Positions 41,594-50,428 are shown, counted from the stretch's first letter. The stretch is 64,000 nucleotides of DNA from Diplocloster hominis (GCF_032380655.1 NZ_JAWDIY010000004.1:62001-126000); one strand, 5' to 3'. Numbers and translations: made by a program. Notes: a model not told the origin generated them from the sequence alone.

Positions 41594-41664
41594 TTCACTA
41601 TAAATCTTTATCAAAATATGCTAGCATACAAGTATGGTTTCAGTTTTGATCAAATATGACATCA
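41594..41664 (+). promoter_or_regulatory. Promoter and candidate operator of the GntR-type gene
   Basis: TTCACT (41594-41599) and TATGCT (41617-41622) are 17 bases apart. The 12-base palindrome TATGCTAGCATA (41617-41628) covers the -10, and ATGACATCA (41656-41664) is the reverse complement of the TGATGTCAT found in both divergent promoters at 38.97 and 39.24 kb. This points to autoregulation. Confidence 0.5.
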
Positions 41665-41710
41665 GACAGTTCCGCTAGTTTAAACAAAAATCGAGGGAGA
41701 GGAATTGCTT

Positions 41711-42421
41711 ATGAAAGAAATAAGGAGGATATCGGTTACCGATACCGTCGTGGAAAGGATCCAGGAACTCATCGATTCCGGTGAATATGAACCCGGTCAA
41801 AAGCTCCCGACAGAATCGAACCTTTGTGAAAATCTGAAAGTAAGCCGTACCAGTGTCCGGGAGGCCATGCGTATGCTGCAGGCGCTGGGTTATGTCGATA
41901 TATTGCCGGGAAAGGGCGCCTATGTGGCGGAATATCAGAAGATACCCAATCATTCCAACTGGTATGATATTGAAAATGCCCGCTTTAACGACTTCATGGA
42001 AGTCCGGATGGCCATCGAGACCCTGGCCGTACGTTTATCCGTGGAACGGGCTACCAAGAAGCAGGTAGGCGAACTGGAGAGTATCAACCAGTCGTTTCTG
42101 GAGGCAGTAAACAATCATGACGGGCCGCAGATGATTATGCTGGATGAATTATATCACTCCAAAATCATCGAATTCACAGATAATAACTTATTAATCAATA
42201 TCAACAAGCAGCTGCTGGCCAGCTTCCGCAAATACCGCGGTGATTCCTTTATGAACACCAGCGTGTATGCCAACGCGGTGGAGCCCCACACCAGAATTCT
42301 GCAGTGCTTCCAGATCCGCGCTCCTCTGCAGGCGGTGGAGGAGATGAAAAACCATCTGAACATAACTGCAAAAGATATGGAGATTATCCATACGAAATCG
42401 GATGAACAGGAAGGGCAGTAA
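41711..42421 (+). CDS. GntR family regulator, FadR/FCD subfamily
   Basis: This transcription factor of 236 residues has an N-terminal winged helix (YEPGQKLPTESNLCENLKVS, then RTSVREAMRMLQALGYV). The C-terminal FCD helical domain is typical for sensing a carboxylate or sugar acid through a metal site (FMEVRMAIETLAVRL, DELYHSKIIEFT, PHTRILQCF). ATG 41711 is preferred over TTG 41705 because GGGAGAGG is about 8 bases upstream. It ends the plus-strand group and is the natural candidate for the TGATGTC sites at the three nearby promoters. Confidence 0.9.
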   Translation: MKEIRRISVTDTVVERIQELIDSGEYEPGQKLPTESNLCENLKVSRTSVREAMRMLQALGYVDILPGKGAYVAEYQKIPNHSNWYDIENARFNDFMEVRMAIETLAVRLSVERATKKQVGELESINQSFLEAVNNHDGPQMIMLDELYHSKIIEFTDNNLLININKQLLASFRKYRGDSFMNTSVYANAVEPHTRILQCFQIRAPLQAVEEMKNHLNITAKDMEIIHTKSDEQEGQ

Positions 42422-42432
42422 TATGCAAAAGT

Positions 42433-42478
42433 CAGGCAGGAAACCCGTATGGGATGCACCATACGGGTTTCCTGCCTG
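42433..42478. terminator. Strong hairpin terminator after the GntR-type gene
   Basis: Perfect 20-base arms (42433-42452 and 42459-42478) enclose a 6-base loop, 12 bases after the GntR-type stop codon. It also lies just before the end of the aldo/keto reductase remnant on the other strand. Confidence 0.75.
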
Positions 42479-42529
42479 GAAAATAAATGTTTCCTTTCTG
42501 AATTTTATTCTAATATAGTCAAGACTCTG

Positions 42530-42903
42530 TTATTTTGCCATGCCTGTTAAGAACTCCACGGTTTCCGGATCATAATGAGAAAAGAACGCGCTCTCCTGCT
42601 CATCCAGCGCAGCAATCGCTTGTATATCAGAGCTGTCCAGAACGAAATCAAACACATCGAAATTCTGTGCCATCCGTTCCTTATGAACAGACTTTGGAAT
42701 TACAACAATATTCTTTTGTATCAGATAACGAAGTGCTACCTGCGCCGTTGTTTTCCCATATATGGCGCCGATATCATTCAGGATCGGATTTGTAAAGAAA
42801 TCCTTCCCGCCTTCCGCAAAGGTCCCCAGGATTCTTGCTGTACGCGGTATTTTTCCATCGTTTCATGCGCTCTGACCTGTTGGTTAAACACATGGGTTTC
42901 CAT
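42530..42903 (-). pseudogene. Aldo/keto reductase remnant (C-terminal 125 residues, frameshifted)
   Basis: On the minus strand the frame reads METHVFNQQVRAHETMEKY, then after a one-base loss in a T run near 42830 continues FAEGGKDFFTNPILNDIG, GKTTAQVALRYLIQKN and IVVIPKSVHKERMAQN to the stop at 42530. This is unmistakably the C-terminal half of an aldo/keto reductase of the diketogluconate reductase type. The N-terminal half, with the catalytic tyrosine, is absent; homology ends abruptly at about 42905, which marks the left edge of the island. Confidence 0.85.
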
Positions 42904-42912
42904 ACTTTCCGA

Positions 42913-42950
42913 CAAAACAGGCGGTTTAGTGGGAGCAAGTGCCTGTTTTG
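42913..42950 (-). terminator. Hairpin after the AlbA_2/HATPase gene
   Basis: CAAAACAGGC (42913-42922) and GCCTGTTTTG (42941-42950) form a 10-base stem with an 18-base loop, 22 bases after the stop codon of the minus-strand gene. It is a plausible terminator and lies at the island boundary. Confidence 0.5.
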
Positions 42951-42971
42951 CCTATCTTCTTTGGTTAAAGG

Positions 42972-44318
42972 CTATTTTACAATCCATTGTCCTGATTTTC
43001 GGCTGCCAATACGCTCAATTATTCCCTTTTCTCTCAGTTCTTTTATAACTCTTCTTGTCTGTCTATCAGAACGGTCCAATTTTGTGGCTAGTTGTGCCTG
43101 TGTTATATGAGGATTCTCTCTTATTGCTGATAATATTATTTTCTCTAAAGAATCATCTATTAGGACATTTAATGGGTCATTTATTAGGACATTTTGATCT
43201 TTTAAAAAGTTCTTTTGTCCTAAAGGCGTAAATTTCACCATGATATCTTCTAAATGAAGTGTATATTCCGGCATCGGAACATCGTGTTTTTTACATGCCT
43301 CACATATTTTTTCTATCCCACGTCCCCATGTTTCTACATATCCTGCCCGGAAAAATCCATTGGCTATATTCGGATTATAAGGCTGTGAGCGATGGCGCTC
43401 CATCAATGTTTCGATCGTCCATCCTACCGGAAATACACAGTCATTACTGATATACACCGCATCCTCATGAATCCGGATCTGTATCGGCACTAATGCTGCA
43501 TAATTGGAATGAATAATCGCATTATATACTGCCTCCCTGACAGCCGCCTTTGGGAGCGGATACGTCTCGATTCTAGTGACATTGTCATAAGATATGATTG
43601 CTTTCATGTACTTCAGGTAAATCAATTCTATAACCCTGTCCGCCTGTATAAATAATGAACCATGAATCTCGTCATGATATCGCAGATCGGAGCCTTCTCC
43701 AAAATATCCGATTTTGATATACGCACCTGTAACCCATTTCTCCGGATTGCGGTGAAACAGAAGAATTGCCGCTCGTTTTAACCTGCCCTGTTCAAAAAGA
43801 CCAAGACTGTCCAAAAGCTGTTCATTGCTCATATTCAGGTCTTCCTCTGTCATACGTCCGCTCCGTAGGGCCTCTCGCCGAAAAATATCAAAACTCTCTT
43901 TGTCTAAATCCTCAACAGTAGCACCATCGACTGGAACAGCATCCCATTTATACCCTGTTTTAGACAGTAAAAACTCTGTCAAAGATGCTCCTCTGAGAAG
44001 CTGCTTTGTACTGCCGCTGCGATAATGATACTCTCCTTTATAATTTACTGGATAGCTGCTGGGATTCACACAAATTTCAATATAGTCCTTTCCGTCTTGT
44101 GTCAACAGATTCACATCCACAATAATGCCAAGGATATCCCTTACTTTATTCGGAATATCTTCAAGCAGCTTTTTGCTGTCTGGCACCCCAATCACAGTAC
44201 CATCATCAGCAGTTCCAATATATATCTTGCCGCCTTGAGCATTAGCAAAACCACAAATCCACTTTAAATACTCATCACGCCAGGATTCTTTCCATTCTGT
44301 GTTTTGGTTTTCTGCCAT
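42972..44318 (-). CDS. AlbA_2 / HATPase_c_4 / winged-helix protein
   Basis: The protein has 448 residues in three parts. The N-terminal AlbA_2 (Schlafen-like) domain (EWKESWRDEYLKWICGFANA, then GGKIYIGTADDGTVIGV) is of the putative nucleic-acid-binding kind. A central HATPase_c_4-like region (KAAVREAVYNAIIHSNYA, VETWGRGIEKICEACKKH) follows. A C-terminal winged helix (ITQAQLATKLDRSDRQTRR) ends the protein. Such proteins are often annotated as RecG-like or as transcriptional regulators. It is the last minus-strand gene of the island, after the decayed STAND-like gene. A control or accessory function for the island is possible, not shown. Confidence 0.82.
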   Translation of the reverse strand: MAENQNTEWKESWRDEYLKWICGFANAQGGKIYIGTADDGTVIGVPDSKKLLEDIPNKVRDILGIIVDVNLLTQDGKDYIEICVNPSSYPVNYKGEYHYRSGSTKQLLRGASLTEFLLSKTGYKWDAVPVDGATVEDLDKESFDIFRREALRSGRMTEEDLNMSNEQLLDSLGLFEQGRLKRAAILLFHRNPEKWVTGAYIKIGYFGEGSDLRYHDEIHGSLFIQADRVIELIYLKYMKAIISYDNVTRIETYPLPKAAVREAVYNAIIHSNYAALVPIQIRIHEDAVYISNDCVFPVGWTIETLMERHRSQPYNPNIANGFFRAGYVETWGRGIEKICEACKKHDVPMPEYTLHLEDIMVKFTPLGQKNFLKDQNVLINDPLNVLIDDSLEKIILSAIRENPHITQAQLATKLDRSDRQTRRVIKELREKGIIERIGSRKSGQWIVK

Positions 44319-44412
44319 TCACTTTCCTCCCACCTCAATTTAGAAGTCATAATGCTTTAACACTTTGTGCCTATTTTTGAATTTAAGGATTTCACCTGTT
44401 ATATCGCTTCCT

Positions 44413-45635
44413 TCATAGATGAATACATTGAGTCAAATTCGTATCAAAAGCAGAGCGCCCCTTTTTCACGCACTGGGAGAGTTCATCCGCCTGCTCTGGA
44501 CTGACAAAATAAGCATATAACCAGCACCATACCAGCAACTTATCTATATCCAGATCTTCACGTCCTGTGTCACAATACTTCGTCAAGCATATCCACTTTG
44601 TCCCATTATGGTCAGTCAGAATCAAAGTATCCTTCAATTTATCCAGAAAGATTCCCTTCGTTCCAAGCCACGTTTTCTGTGCATCCGCTGTGGAAATATC
44701 AACAGCTTTGTTTTCCTCTTTTCCCTTGGTTAAAAATTCATCCAGTATAGTAAATCTGGGGGCATCCTTACAAATCATAAAGCTTTGATTCAAAGTTGGA
44801 TCAAAATCTCTAACATAAGGTTCCCACGCCCCCTCAAATTTAACATCTTCTTTCTCGGGAAAGTTCCAACGGTCAACCATCTTACAATGATCTGAAATAC
44901 GAGCCAGCATATTATAATCCATTGATACTTTTTTCCAATCCTTTCAGTCTTTATGCTCTGATGCCTATCGTAGCTGCCGCAGTGCTGATCATGATCTCCA
45001 AAGTATTCTTCGGAGAACCCAAGTTCCTTCTGAATGTAATATACAGCGTAGTTGAACATCTTCTTGTCATCCACGTCAAAACTATGAAGAGCGCTTTGGA
45101 AAACATAGCGGCCAAAATCTCCATACATTCCCATGCCTTCAAAACGCATGGAGTGTATCAGCCAAAACATCGCTCCGTCGTAATGCTTCTCCAGATAACG
45201 TTGGTCTTCTATCTCTGGAATAGGATCTGAATTGTACGGAGGTACGATTTTCTTTCGTTCTATCATACCTGTATATTCCGGATGCTCATAAAGGAATCGC
45301 TCAATAATCAGCCGTGCATAATCTCTAAGCAAGATATCCAGATATACTTTTTCCTGTTCAAACACTGTATGATAAACATATTCTGCCAAAGCCTGCATGC
45401 CTTCGTCATCCGTCCGCTTACAGCAAGCACCAAACATATCTGATTTACTTTTTTCTCAGTCTATATTCTCGTTGAATGTCCTGACCAATAAGATAGTCTG
45501 AAGTCTTCTCGGCTGTTGTTTAAATTCAATAGTAGCATTCCCAGTAGCGGTCAAATTCTCAAAATCCTGCTCAAATTTACTCCCATTTTTAATTCTTTTA
45601 AATGTTAATTCTATTTTCTCGCTATACCTTTCCAT
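44413..45635 (-). pseudogene. Decayed large gene, possibly a STAND/AVAST-type NTPase remnant
   Basis: One reading frame runs from ATG 45635 (MERYSEKIELTFKRIKNGS) to a TGA at 45456-45458. It continues in the same frame (MFGACCKRTDDEGMQALAEY and onward) to TERIGKKYQW, and then shifts frame near 44920 into MLARISDHCKMVDRW, GAWEPYVRDFDPTLN, ending at 44413. The continuity across the stop and the frameshift argues for one broken gene rather than three small ones. The ERIGKKYQW and WEPYVRDFDPT segments recall the C-terminal region of very large STAND/AVAST-like ATPases. I see no Walker A, so the ATPase middle seems deleted. The family call is from memory and uncertain. Confidence 0.55.
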
Positions 45636-45655
45636 ACCTTTTTATCAAGAATCTA

Positions 45656-46657
45656 TCACTGTACTTTCATCCATTCAATAATCTCTTCAAATCCATTCGC
45701 ATACAATCTCTGAAAACTCTTCCCATTTGCATCTGACAAAAAATCCAGGAATTCTCCCATATCCTTTCTATAAATCTGTCCTATAATCTGAAGATCTTTT
45801 GTAGTTTTTCCGATTGCCTCAAGATCATCAATCACACGCATTCGCTTTTCCAGCTTCTCATACTTTTCTTTCCAGAATCCTATGTACTCCAATTTTGCCT
45901 CTGGCCCATCATAAACATCAGGACCAATCTTTATAGGGGCATTGTCTCCATAATAACCCCGCTCTTTTTCACTTAATACAATAAACAGAAGCCTGTCCTT
46001 GTAATGCCTGTCTTTTATAATTTCACCCACCTCATACATACAAGGCTGTTTTCTTAAATAAGTGTCACTTATCACTGCTAATACAAAATCGTGATCTTGT
46101 ATCGTATCCATAAACTCTTTAAAGCTTGCTTTGTACTTAAGTTCGGTATATCTGGAAATCTTTATCTTACCCTGAAGCTTTTCGCAAATTGTTTTTTCTA
46201 CAATATCAACAATTGGCGCATCGCATTCCGTATAAGAAATAAACAAAGTAGATGGACCTTTCCACTCCTTTTGCTCCATTATCTTCGCATCATTATTTAC
46301 AAAAATATATTGTGTTCCCTCTGCAAGAACCAAATCATCCGACTGTTCCACTCTAATCACAAAAATATTTCTATCAAAAAGAAGAAAACTTCCATACTGG
46401 CATTTGACTTCATGGGACAATTTTCCATATGCAGCTTTCATAATATTCTCTATATTGGATGTGAGATAAAAACCTGTTAATTTATAACTTCCATTATCCT
46501 TCTCTGCCCCAATTAAAATGTATCCACCCGCTTTGTTTGCTAGGGCACAAATATATTTTGCTAACTCCCCCGGGCGAGATTCTAATGCTCTGCAAATTAC
46601 ATTATCGAAATTATTATTGCTCAGTACAGCTTCTACTTTGTCCCTGCTTAAGCTCAT
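45656..46657 (-). CDS. AlbA_2-TIR fusion protein, candidate NAD-active effector
   Basis: The protein has 333 residues. An N-terminal AlbA_2-like domain covers about 15-128 (RPGELAKYICALANKAGGYI, LIGAEKDNG). A TIR domain covers about 136-255 (STLFISYTECDAPIVDIVEK), with SRYTELKYKASFKEFMDTI and DHDFVLAVISDTYLRKQPCM leading to E209 in CMYEVGEI, the position of the catalytic glutamate in NAD-cleaving TIRs. A helical C-terminal tail of about 75 residues follows. The gene starts 4 bases after the HSP90-like stop codon, with only a GAGAGG 13 bases before the ATG, so translation is likely coupled. It resembles TIR effectors of defence systems, but this domain order is unusual. Confidence 0.8.
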   Translation of the reverse strand: MSLSRDKVEAVLSNNNFDNVICRALESRPGELAKYICALANKAGGYILIGAEKDNGSYKLTGFYLTSNIENIMKAAYGKLSHEVKCQYGSFLLFDRNIFVIRVEQSDDLVLAEGTQYIFVNNDAKIMEQKEWKGPSTLFISYTECDAPIVDIVEKTICEKLQGKIKISRYTELKYKASFKEFMDTIQDHDFVLAVISDTYLRKQPCMYEVGEIIKDRHYKDRLLFIVLSEKERGYYGDNAPIKIGPDVYDGPEAKLEYIGFWKEKYEKLEKRMRVIDDLEAIGKTTKDLQIIGQIYRKDMGEFLDFLSDANGKSFQRLYANGFEEIIEWMKVQ

Positions 46658-46661
46658 TCTT

Positions 46662-49600
46662 CTACAATCCTCTCAATGGTATTCTGTTTAACCCTGTCAG
46701 TTTGATAATCTTTCCAAATGTAAGCTTCTTTGGCTCTGATTTACCGTCCTCAACCCACAATTCCCAGTCCCTGGAATAATCCAGGATATCTTGTTCCTCT
46801 CTGTAATAAATACGCACTTCCCCACCATCCGAAGGGCGAGCCAGCAAATATATCTCTTTTCCATTCTTTTTTATGATAAATATTGTATCTGATGCCGGAT
46901 GTATTTCAGATAAATCATAGTCTTCTCTTTGCCTCAGGTACGAAAAAATATTAGTTCTGGAACGCTCTAAGATGGATTTTACGTATTCATAGGTCTCTTG
47001 ATTATGCTTTGTAGGTCTGTAAAACTGCTCCGCAAAATCATCATCAGTAAATGCTTGATTCAGCGCTTCTTCGGACTCAATCCCATACTGTAACAACACC
47101 GCTGGCGTTATCTCACTTCTTACATTTGCTTCCGGTGAACCAACTTGTCCTATTCTTATTATTTCCTCTAAGTTTTTTGCACTAGTAATTGAATATTTAT
47201 CCATGATATCATCTAATATTTCTGCCTTTCGGATGTTTGAAGTAATCTCTTCATCATCATAGAGATAATGTTTGTTTTTATACAACTCTGGAAAAATCTC
47301 TTTCGCTTTATCACTATTATCCGTCATCCAAAGTAACAGTTTCTTAAAATTAGTCCGCACCTTATCATCCTTAGAAGTTCTGTTTGCATTCACATACTGT
47401 GATATAGCCGGTACTATATCACAATCTTTTTTCACACGATTATCGGGCATCTTTAAATAAACTTGCTTCATTAGCAGCTCTGCTTTAATATCATAACCCG
47501 CACTAACTGCAAGTTCCTTTAAAGTCTCATCCATATCACTATCCAAAAAGATATCATCTTTTATCACAAATATCCCATTTTGGTTCGGAAGAATCGGTCT
47601 TTTCGATTTATTGATTAAGTTTTCATAACCTGTTTGAACTATAAATTCTATAAATTCCGCTAGGAATCCTGTCGTATCTTCCATAGATTTACTCATATAC
47701 AGTGATAAATGTTTCAAATCGGCGCACTCACTAATCTTATCTGCCACACAAGTAAGCGTATATTTTAATGCTTCTTGTAATATTTTTTTTGATATCAAAG
47801 GAACTTCCAGCATAAGAGCATTTGTTTTGAAAATATCACTTGCGTATCTGCATATCTTTTGTTGTATATCCAGATTTTCATTATCTTTTTCATAGTAGAA
47901 AACCATTAGAAATAAAATTCTACTCCTTATTCCCCCATCTGCTTCCTCTAGTCTGTCTTCAATTAATCTAAGCATTTGTCCATTTTCTACATTTTCTGCC
48001 TGAAACCACTCCCGATTCGTAAGATCTGAATCAAGCAACCAGCTTCTGCAATCAGCACCCAATTTATCCAAGATATTTTTATATTCTTCCAAAATATCCT
48101 TATCATAATGAAGTTCTGAAACACAATGAAATTTCCCTCTTTGATCTGGAAGGATTCTGATTTTATTTGCAAATATATATTCTTGCAATTTTTTATTTTT
48201 CTCGACTAGATCATAGTACCTTAAAAGCCAATCTTGCCAATTATAGTATGGCATCGCTTCCTGCAATTGTTCAATCCCACCATACTCCTGTAATTGTCCT
48301 GTCAAATTTTTTAATGTATATCTATTACAGCCACTCCATAAGGAAAAATACCAATCATGAATATTTGCTTTACAAGGAATACGTTCTGGCATTATTGGAT
48401 AAAGTAATTCCCATATTTCTTCTCGAATTTCCGTGTTGGCATCTGAAATAATATATACCTGTTCTTCCCCTAACCAGTCCTGTAACGCCATCATCTCATT
48501 CTTACTGGTTTGTATAATTTCAGTATTTAAAATCGTATCTTTACAATTATTAATAATCGCTTTAATCCATTCTTCATCATACCAATCCTTTTTTTCATAA
48601 GTATCGATATGTGTAATGTGATAGATTCCACCCCAACAACGCTTTGCCGCATATGCCAATAGTTTTGTATACAAACCACACGCTTTTTCTATAATCTTAC
48701 GATTCAGCTCAATTTCATCATCAATTCTATTCTTTGACTTGCAGGACAGATATATGCCATCTCTCGGTTCCGTTGGATTAAAATCACTTGAATTAATTAC
48801 AACTGGAAACGGAAAATCCTCTGTACCTATTAATGGAAAATCACAGAATAATTTTGGCTGTCCTTTTGCAAATGATATAAAGTTCACTGAATTGTTATTG
48901 CTTTCCAACCCTGCAGATATGGTGAGCCCATCTTCGGTCAAATTTAAAATATATATGTTCTTTTTTGTGATTTTAGATTCATACTGGATTTCATGAACTA
49001 ATGCATTTTCTTCCTGACTAGTATGACTTTGATTGTATCGGAACACCTCTCCTGTTGATTCCAAAAAAATCTCTTCAATATCCTCTATCATAGATAAAAC
49101 AAATGGTGCAGTTACTCTCAAGTTTTCAATTCCCTGCTTTGCCACTTCTATACCATCTTCATCCAATGCATATTCAAAGATTGTATTATAAGCCTCCCAG
49201 TCTGGTACATCCCGCAAAGGTGTACATTCCATAAGCTGCTGTACAGCCGTTTCCATGGCTCTTACAATTTCCTTTTGCTCATGCCCCGTCCGATCCAAAG
49301 TAAAATGGAAGTTTGAAAAACTACCTGCCTCTGTTTCCAATATACCAGACAAATCCACAATTTCTGACAACAAATGTGTTGTCAAAAACCCTGTTCCAAA
49401 TTTTCCACTTGTTCTCTGAACCCCATCATTTCTGTCTTTGGATGAGGATTGATTAATAAGCGACATCACGTTCGTTATGGAAAAAGCCTTTCCATTATGC
49501 TTAAATGCAACCTTTTTGTTTCCTTCATCAAAAGCAATTGCAATTTTAACCTTACCAGTGTTATTACATATATCCTTTGCATTCTGACATAATTCCCATA

Positions 49601-49736
49601 CCCACCGTTTTGCACTATTTTCATTATTGCTATAACGTAGTTTCTGAAGCAGCTGCAGAACACGATTGGCCGCTCCTATACGTAATGAATTGCTATCTGC
49701 CTGTTCTATATTTTTTTGAAATCTTTCTGTATCCAT
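46662..49736 (-). CDS. Sacsin/HSP90-like GHKL ATPase, candidate defence sensor
   Basis: This very large cytosolic protein has 1,024 residues. The first 130 form a GHKL ATPase fold of the sacsin type: N-box WVWELCQNAKD (E48, N52), the G1 variant KHNGKAF (H80-N81-G82, replacing the DNG of HSP90 as in sacsin) and G2 SGKFGTGF (111-117). The long middle is mostly helical with no motif I recognise. The C-terminus has the conserved ending EIYLLARPSDGGEVRIYY and then GLNRIPL. The ATG at 49736 with GGGGGA upstream is preferred over an earlier in-frame ATG at 49778. With the AlbA-TIR gene it forms a two-gene unit in a mobile-looking island. Confidence 0.85.
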   Translation of the reverse strand: MDTERFQKNIEQADSNSLRIGAANRVLQLLQKLRYSNNENSAKRWVWELCQNAKDICNNTGKVKIAIAFDEGNKKVAFKHNGKAFSITNVMSLINQSSSKDRNDGVQRTSGKFGTGFLTTHLLSEIVDLSGILETEAGSFSNFHFTLDRTGHEQKEIVRAMETAVQQLMECTPLRDVPDWEAYNTIFEYALDEDGIEVAKQGIENLRVTAPFVLSMIEDIEEIFLESTGEVFRYNQSHTSQEENALVHEIQYESKITKKNIYILNLTEDGLTISAGLESNNNSVNFISFAKGQPKLFCDFPLIGTEDFPFPVVINSSDFNPTEPRDGIYLSCKSKNRIDDEIELNRKIIEKACGLYTKLLAYAAKRCWGGIYHITHIDTYEKKDWYDEEWIKAIINNCKDTILNTEIIQTSKNEMMALQDWLGEEQVYIISDANTEIREEIWELLYPIMPERIPCKANIHDWYFSLWSGCNRYTLKNLTGQLQEYGGIEQLQEAMPYYNWQDWLLRYYDLVEKNKKLQEYIFANKIRILPDQRGKFHCVSELHYDKDILEEYKNILDKLGADCRSWLLDSDLTNREWFQAENVENGQMLRLIEDRLEEADGGIRSRILFLMVFYYEKDNENLDIQQKICRYASDIFKTNALMLEVPLISKKILQEALKYTLTCVADKISECADLKHLSLYMSKSMEDTTGFLAEFIEFIVQTGYENLINKSKRPILPNQNGIFVIKDDIFLDSDMDETLKELAVSAGYDIKAELLMKQVYLKMPDNRVKKDCDIVPAISQYVNANRTSKDDKVRTNFKKLLLWMTDNSDKAKEIFPELYKNKHYLYDDEEITSNIRKAEILDDIMDKYSITSAKNLEEIIRIGQVGSPEANVRSEITPAVLLQYGIESEEALNQAFTDDDFAEQFYRPTKHNQETYEYVKSILERSRTNIFSYLRQREDYDLSEIHPASDTIFIIKKNGKEIYLLARPSDGGEVRIYYREEQDILDYSRDWELWVEDGKSEPKKLTFGKIIKLTGLNRIPLRGL

Positions 49737-49761
49737 TGTTTCCCCCGTAAAAACTCTTGAA

Positions 49762-49824
49762 TCAAGTTTCATCACCATTTACATACAACATTTTTCTTTT
49801 GTAATAATCATTGATTCCATACAT
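49762..49824 (-). CDS. Possible 20-residue leader peptide before the HSP90-like gene
   Basis: ATG 49824 has a good AAGGA box 7 bases upstream and reads MYGINDYYKRKMLYVNGDET to a TGA, ending 25 bases before the HSP90-like start. It may be a leader peptide that controls the operon, the vestige of another gene, or chance. Nothing but the ribosome-binding site and position supports it. Confidence 0.25.
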   Translation of the reverse strand: MYGINDYYKRKMLYVNGDET

Positions 49825-49910
49825 GACCTCTTCCTTAATCTGTCTTAAATATACCATATTTTTTTAATCATTACATCACTTTTGACCGTTACTCTCATAA
49901 AATCAAAAAA

Positions 49911-49937
49911 GACCTGCAAAACACTTTTCTGCAAGTC
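49911..49937 (-). terminator. Intrinsic terminator upstream of the HSP90-like operon
   Basis: 8-base arms (49911-49918 and 49930-49937, one G-U pair) are followed by TTTTTT on the minus strand. It would insulate the operon from transcription entering from the flavodoxin side, or act as an attenuator if the promoter is upstream. Confidence 0.6.
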
Positions 49938-50051
49938 CATAAATATCAACGCTATACACATTTCAGTCTATCATCTGTGTATGCAGTTCCTTTTTTCCTC
50001 ATATTTTTAACGCTATATACTCAATATACAATCAAAACCATACTCCATTTT

Positions 50052-50330
50052 AGGATACCCCAGGTAAATCTCATTATACCTCTCAAGTTTTTCCGGTTAT
50101 GCAGCCAGTTCCGGCCTGGCATCCCGTTTCTGATCCTGCCGCGCTTCCTCAATACATTCATTATAATGATACGAGTACTCCACTACCGGTTCTATTTTAA
50201 AAAGATCCGCTCCGGTTAACTTCTGTATCATTTCCGCCGCGATTTCCGTATTTCCTTTTGTGAGATTCCGTATCGCGCCGCTGACATAATTTTCCCCCGT
50301 ACGAGAAAAATAAAGAATTATGGATGACAT
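50052..50330 (-). pseudogene. Flavodoxin remnant (N-terminal half, interrupted)
   Basis: A well-formed GGAGG box and ATG at 50330 lead into MSSIILYFSRTGENYVSG, the FMN phosphate-loop region of a flavodoxin. Typical flavodoxin sequence follows as far as DARPELAA, then an in-frame TAA at 50097-50099, then PEKLERYNEIYLGYP before homology ends near 50052. About 75 residues of a normal protein are missing. It is the right flank of the inserted island. Confidence 0.8.
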
Positions 50331-50428
50331 ATAAATTCCTCCTTCCCAATCCATCTATGCATTCCTGAGTAATTACGTTTTCATTATAACCGCAAAGGAT
50401 TTGACCCGGAATCTCCGGTGTGTTAATA

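Larger units (their letters stand above)
49737..50051 (-). other. Leader region of the HSP90-like operon
   Basis: This A+T-rich stretch of 315 bases holds a minus-strand terminator at 49911-49937 and a possible TATATT -10 element near 49855 without a convincing -35. It also holds a possible 20-codon reading frame at 49762-49824. The fall in sequence similarity to the flavodoxin remnant near 50052 marks the right boundary of the island. Confidence 0.5.

Noticed and set aside
41617..41628. TATGCTAGCATA as the regulator's main operator
   Set aside because: The palindrome includes the -10 element and only its left half appears at the other promoter (38.99 kb). The TGATGTC site is the better shared element.
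44413..45437. Two separate hypothetical genes (44413-44922 and 44790-45437)
   Set aside because: Their sequences continue each other across a frameshift and share the frame with a third fragment upstream, so one decayed gene explains them better.
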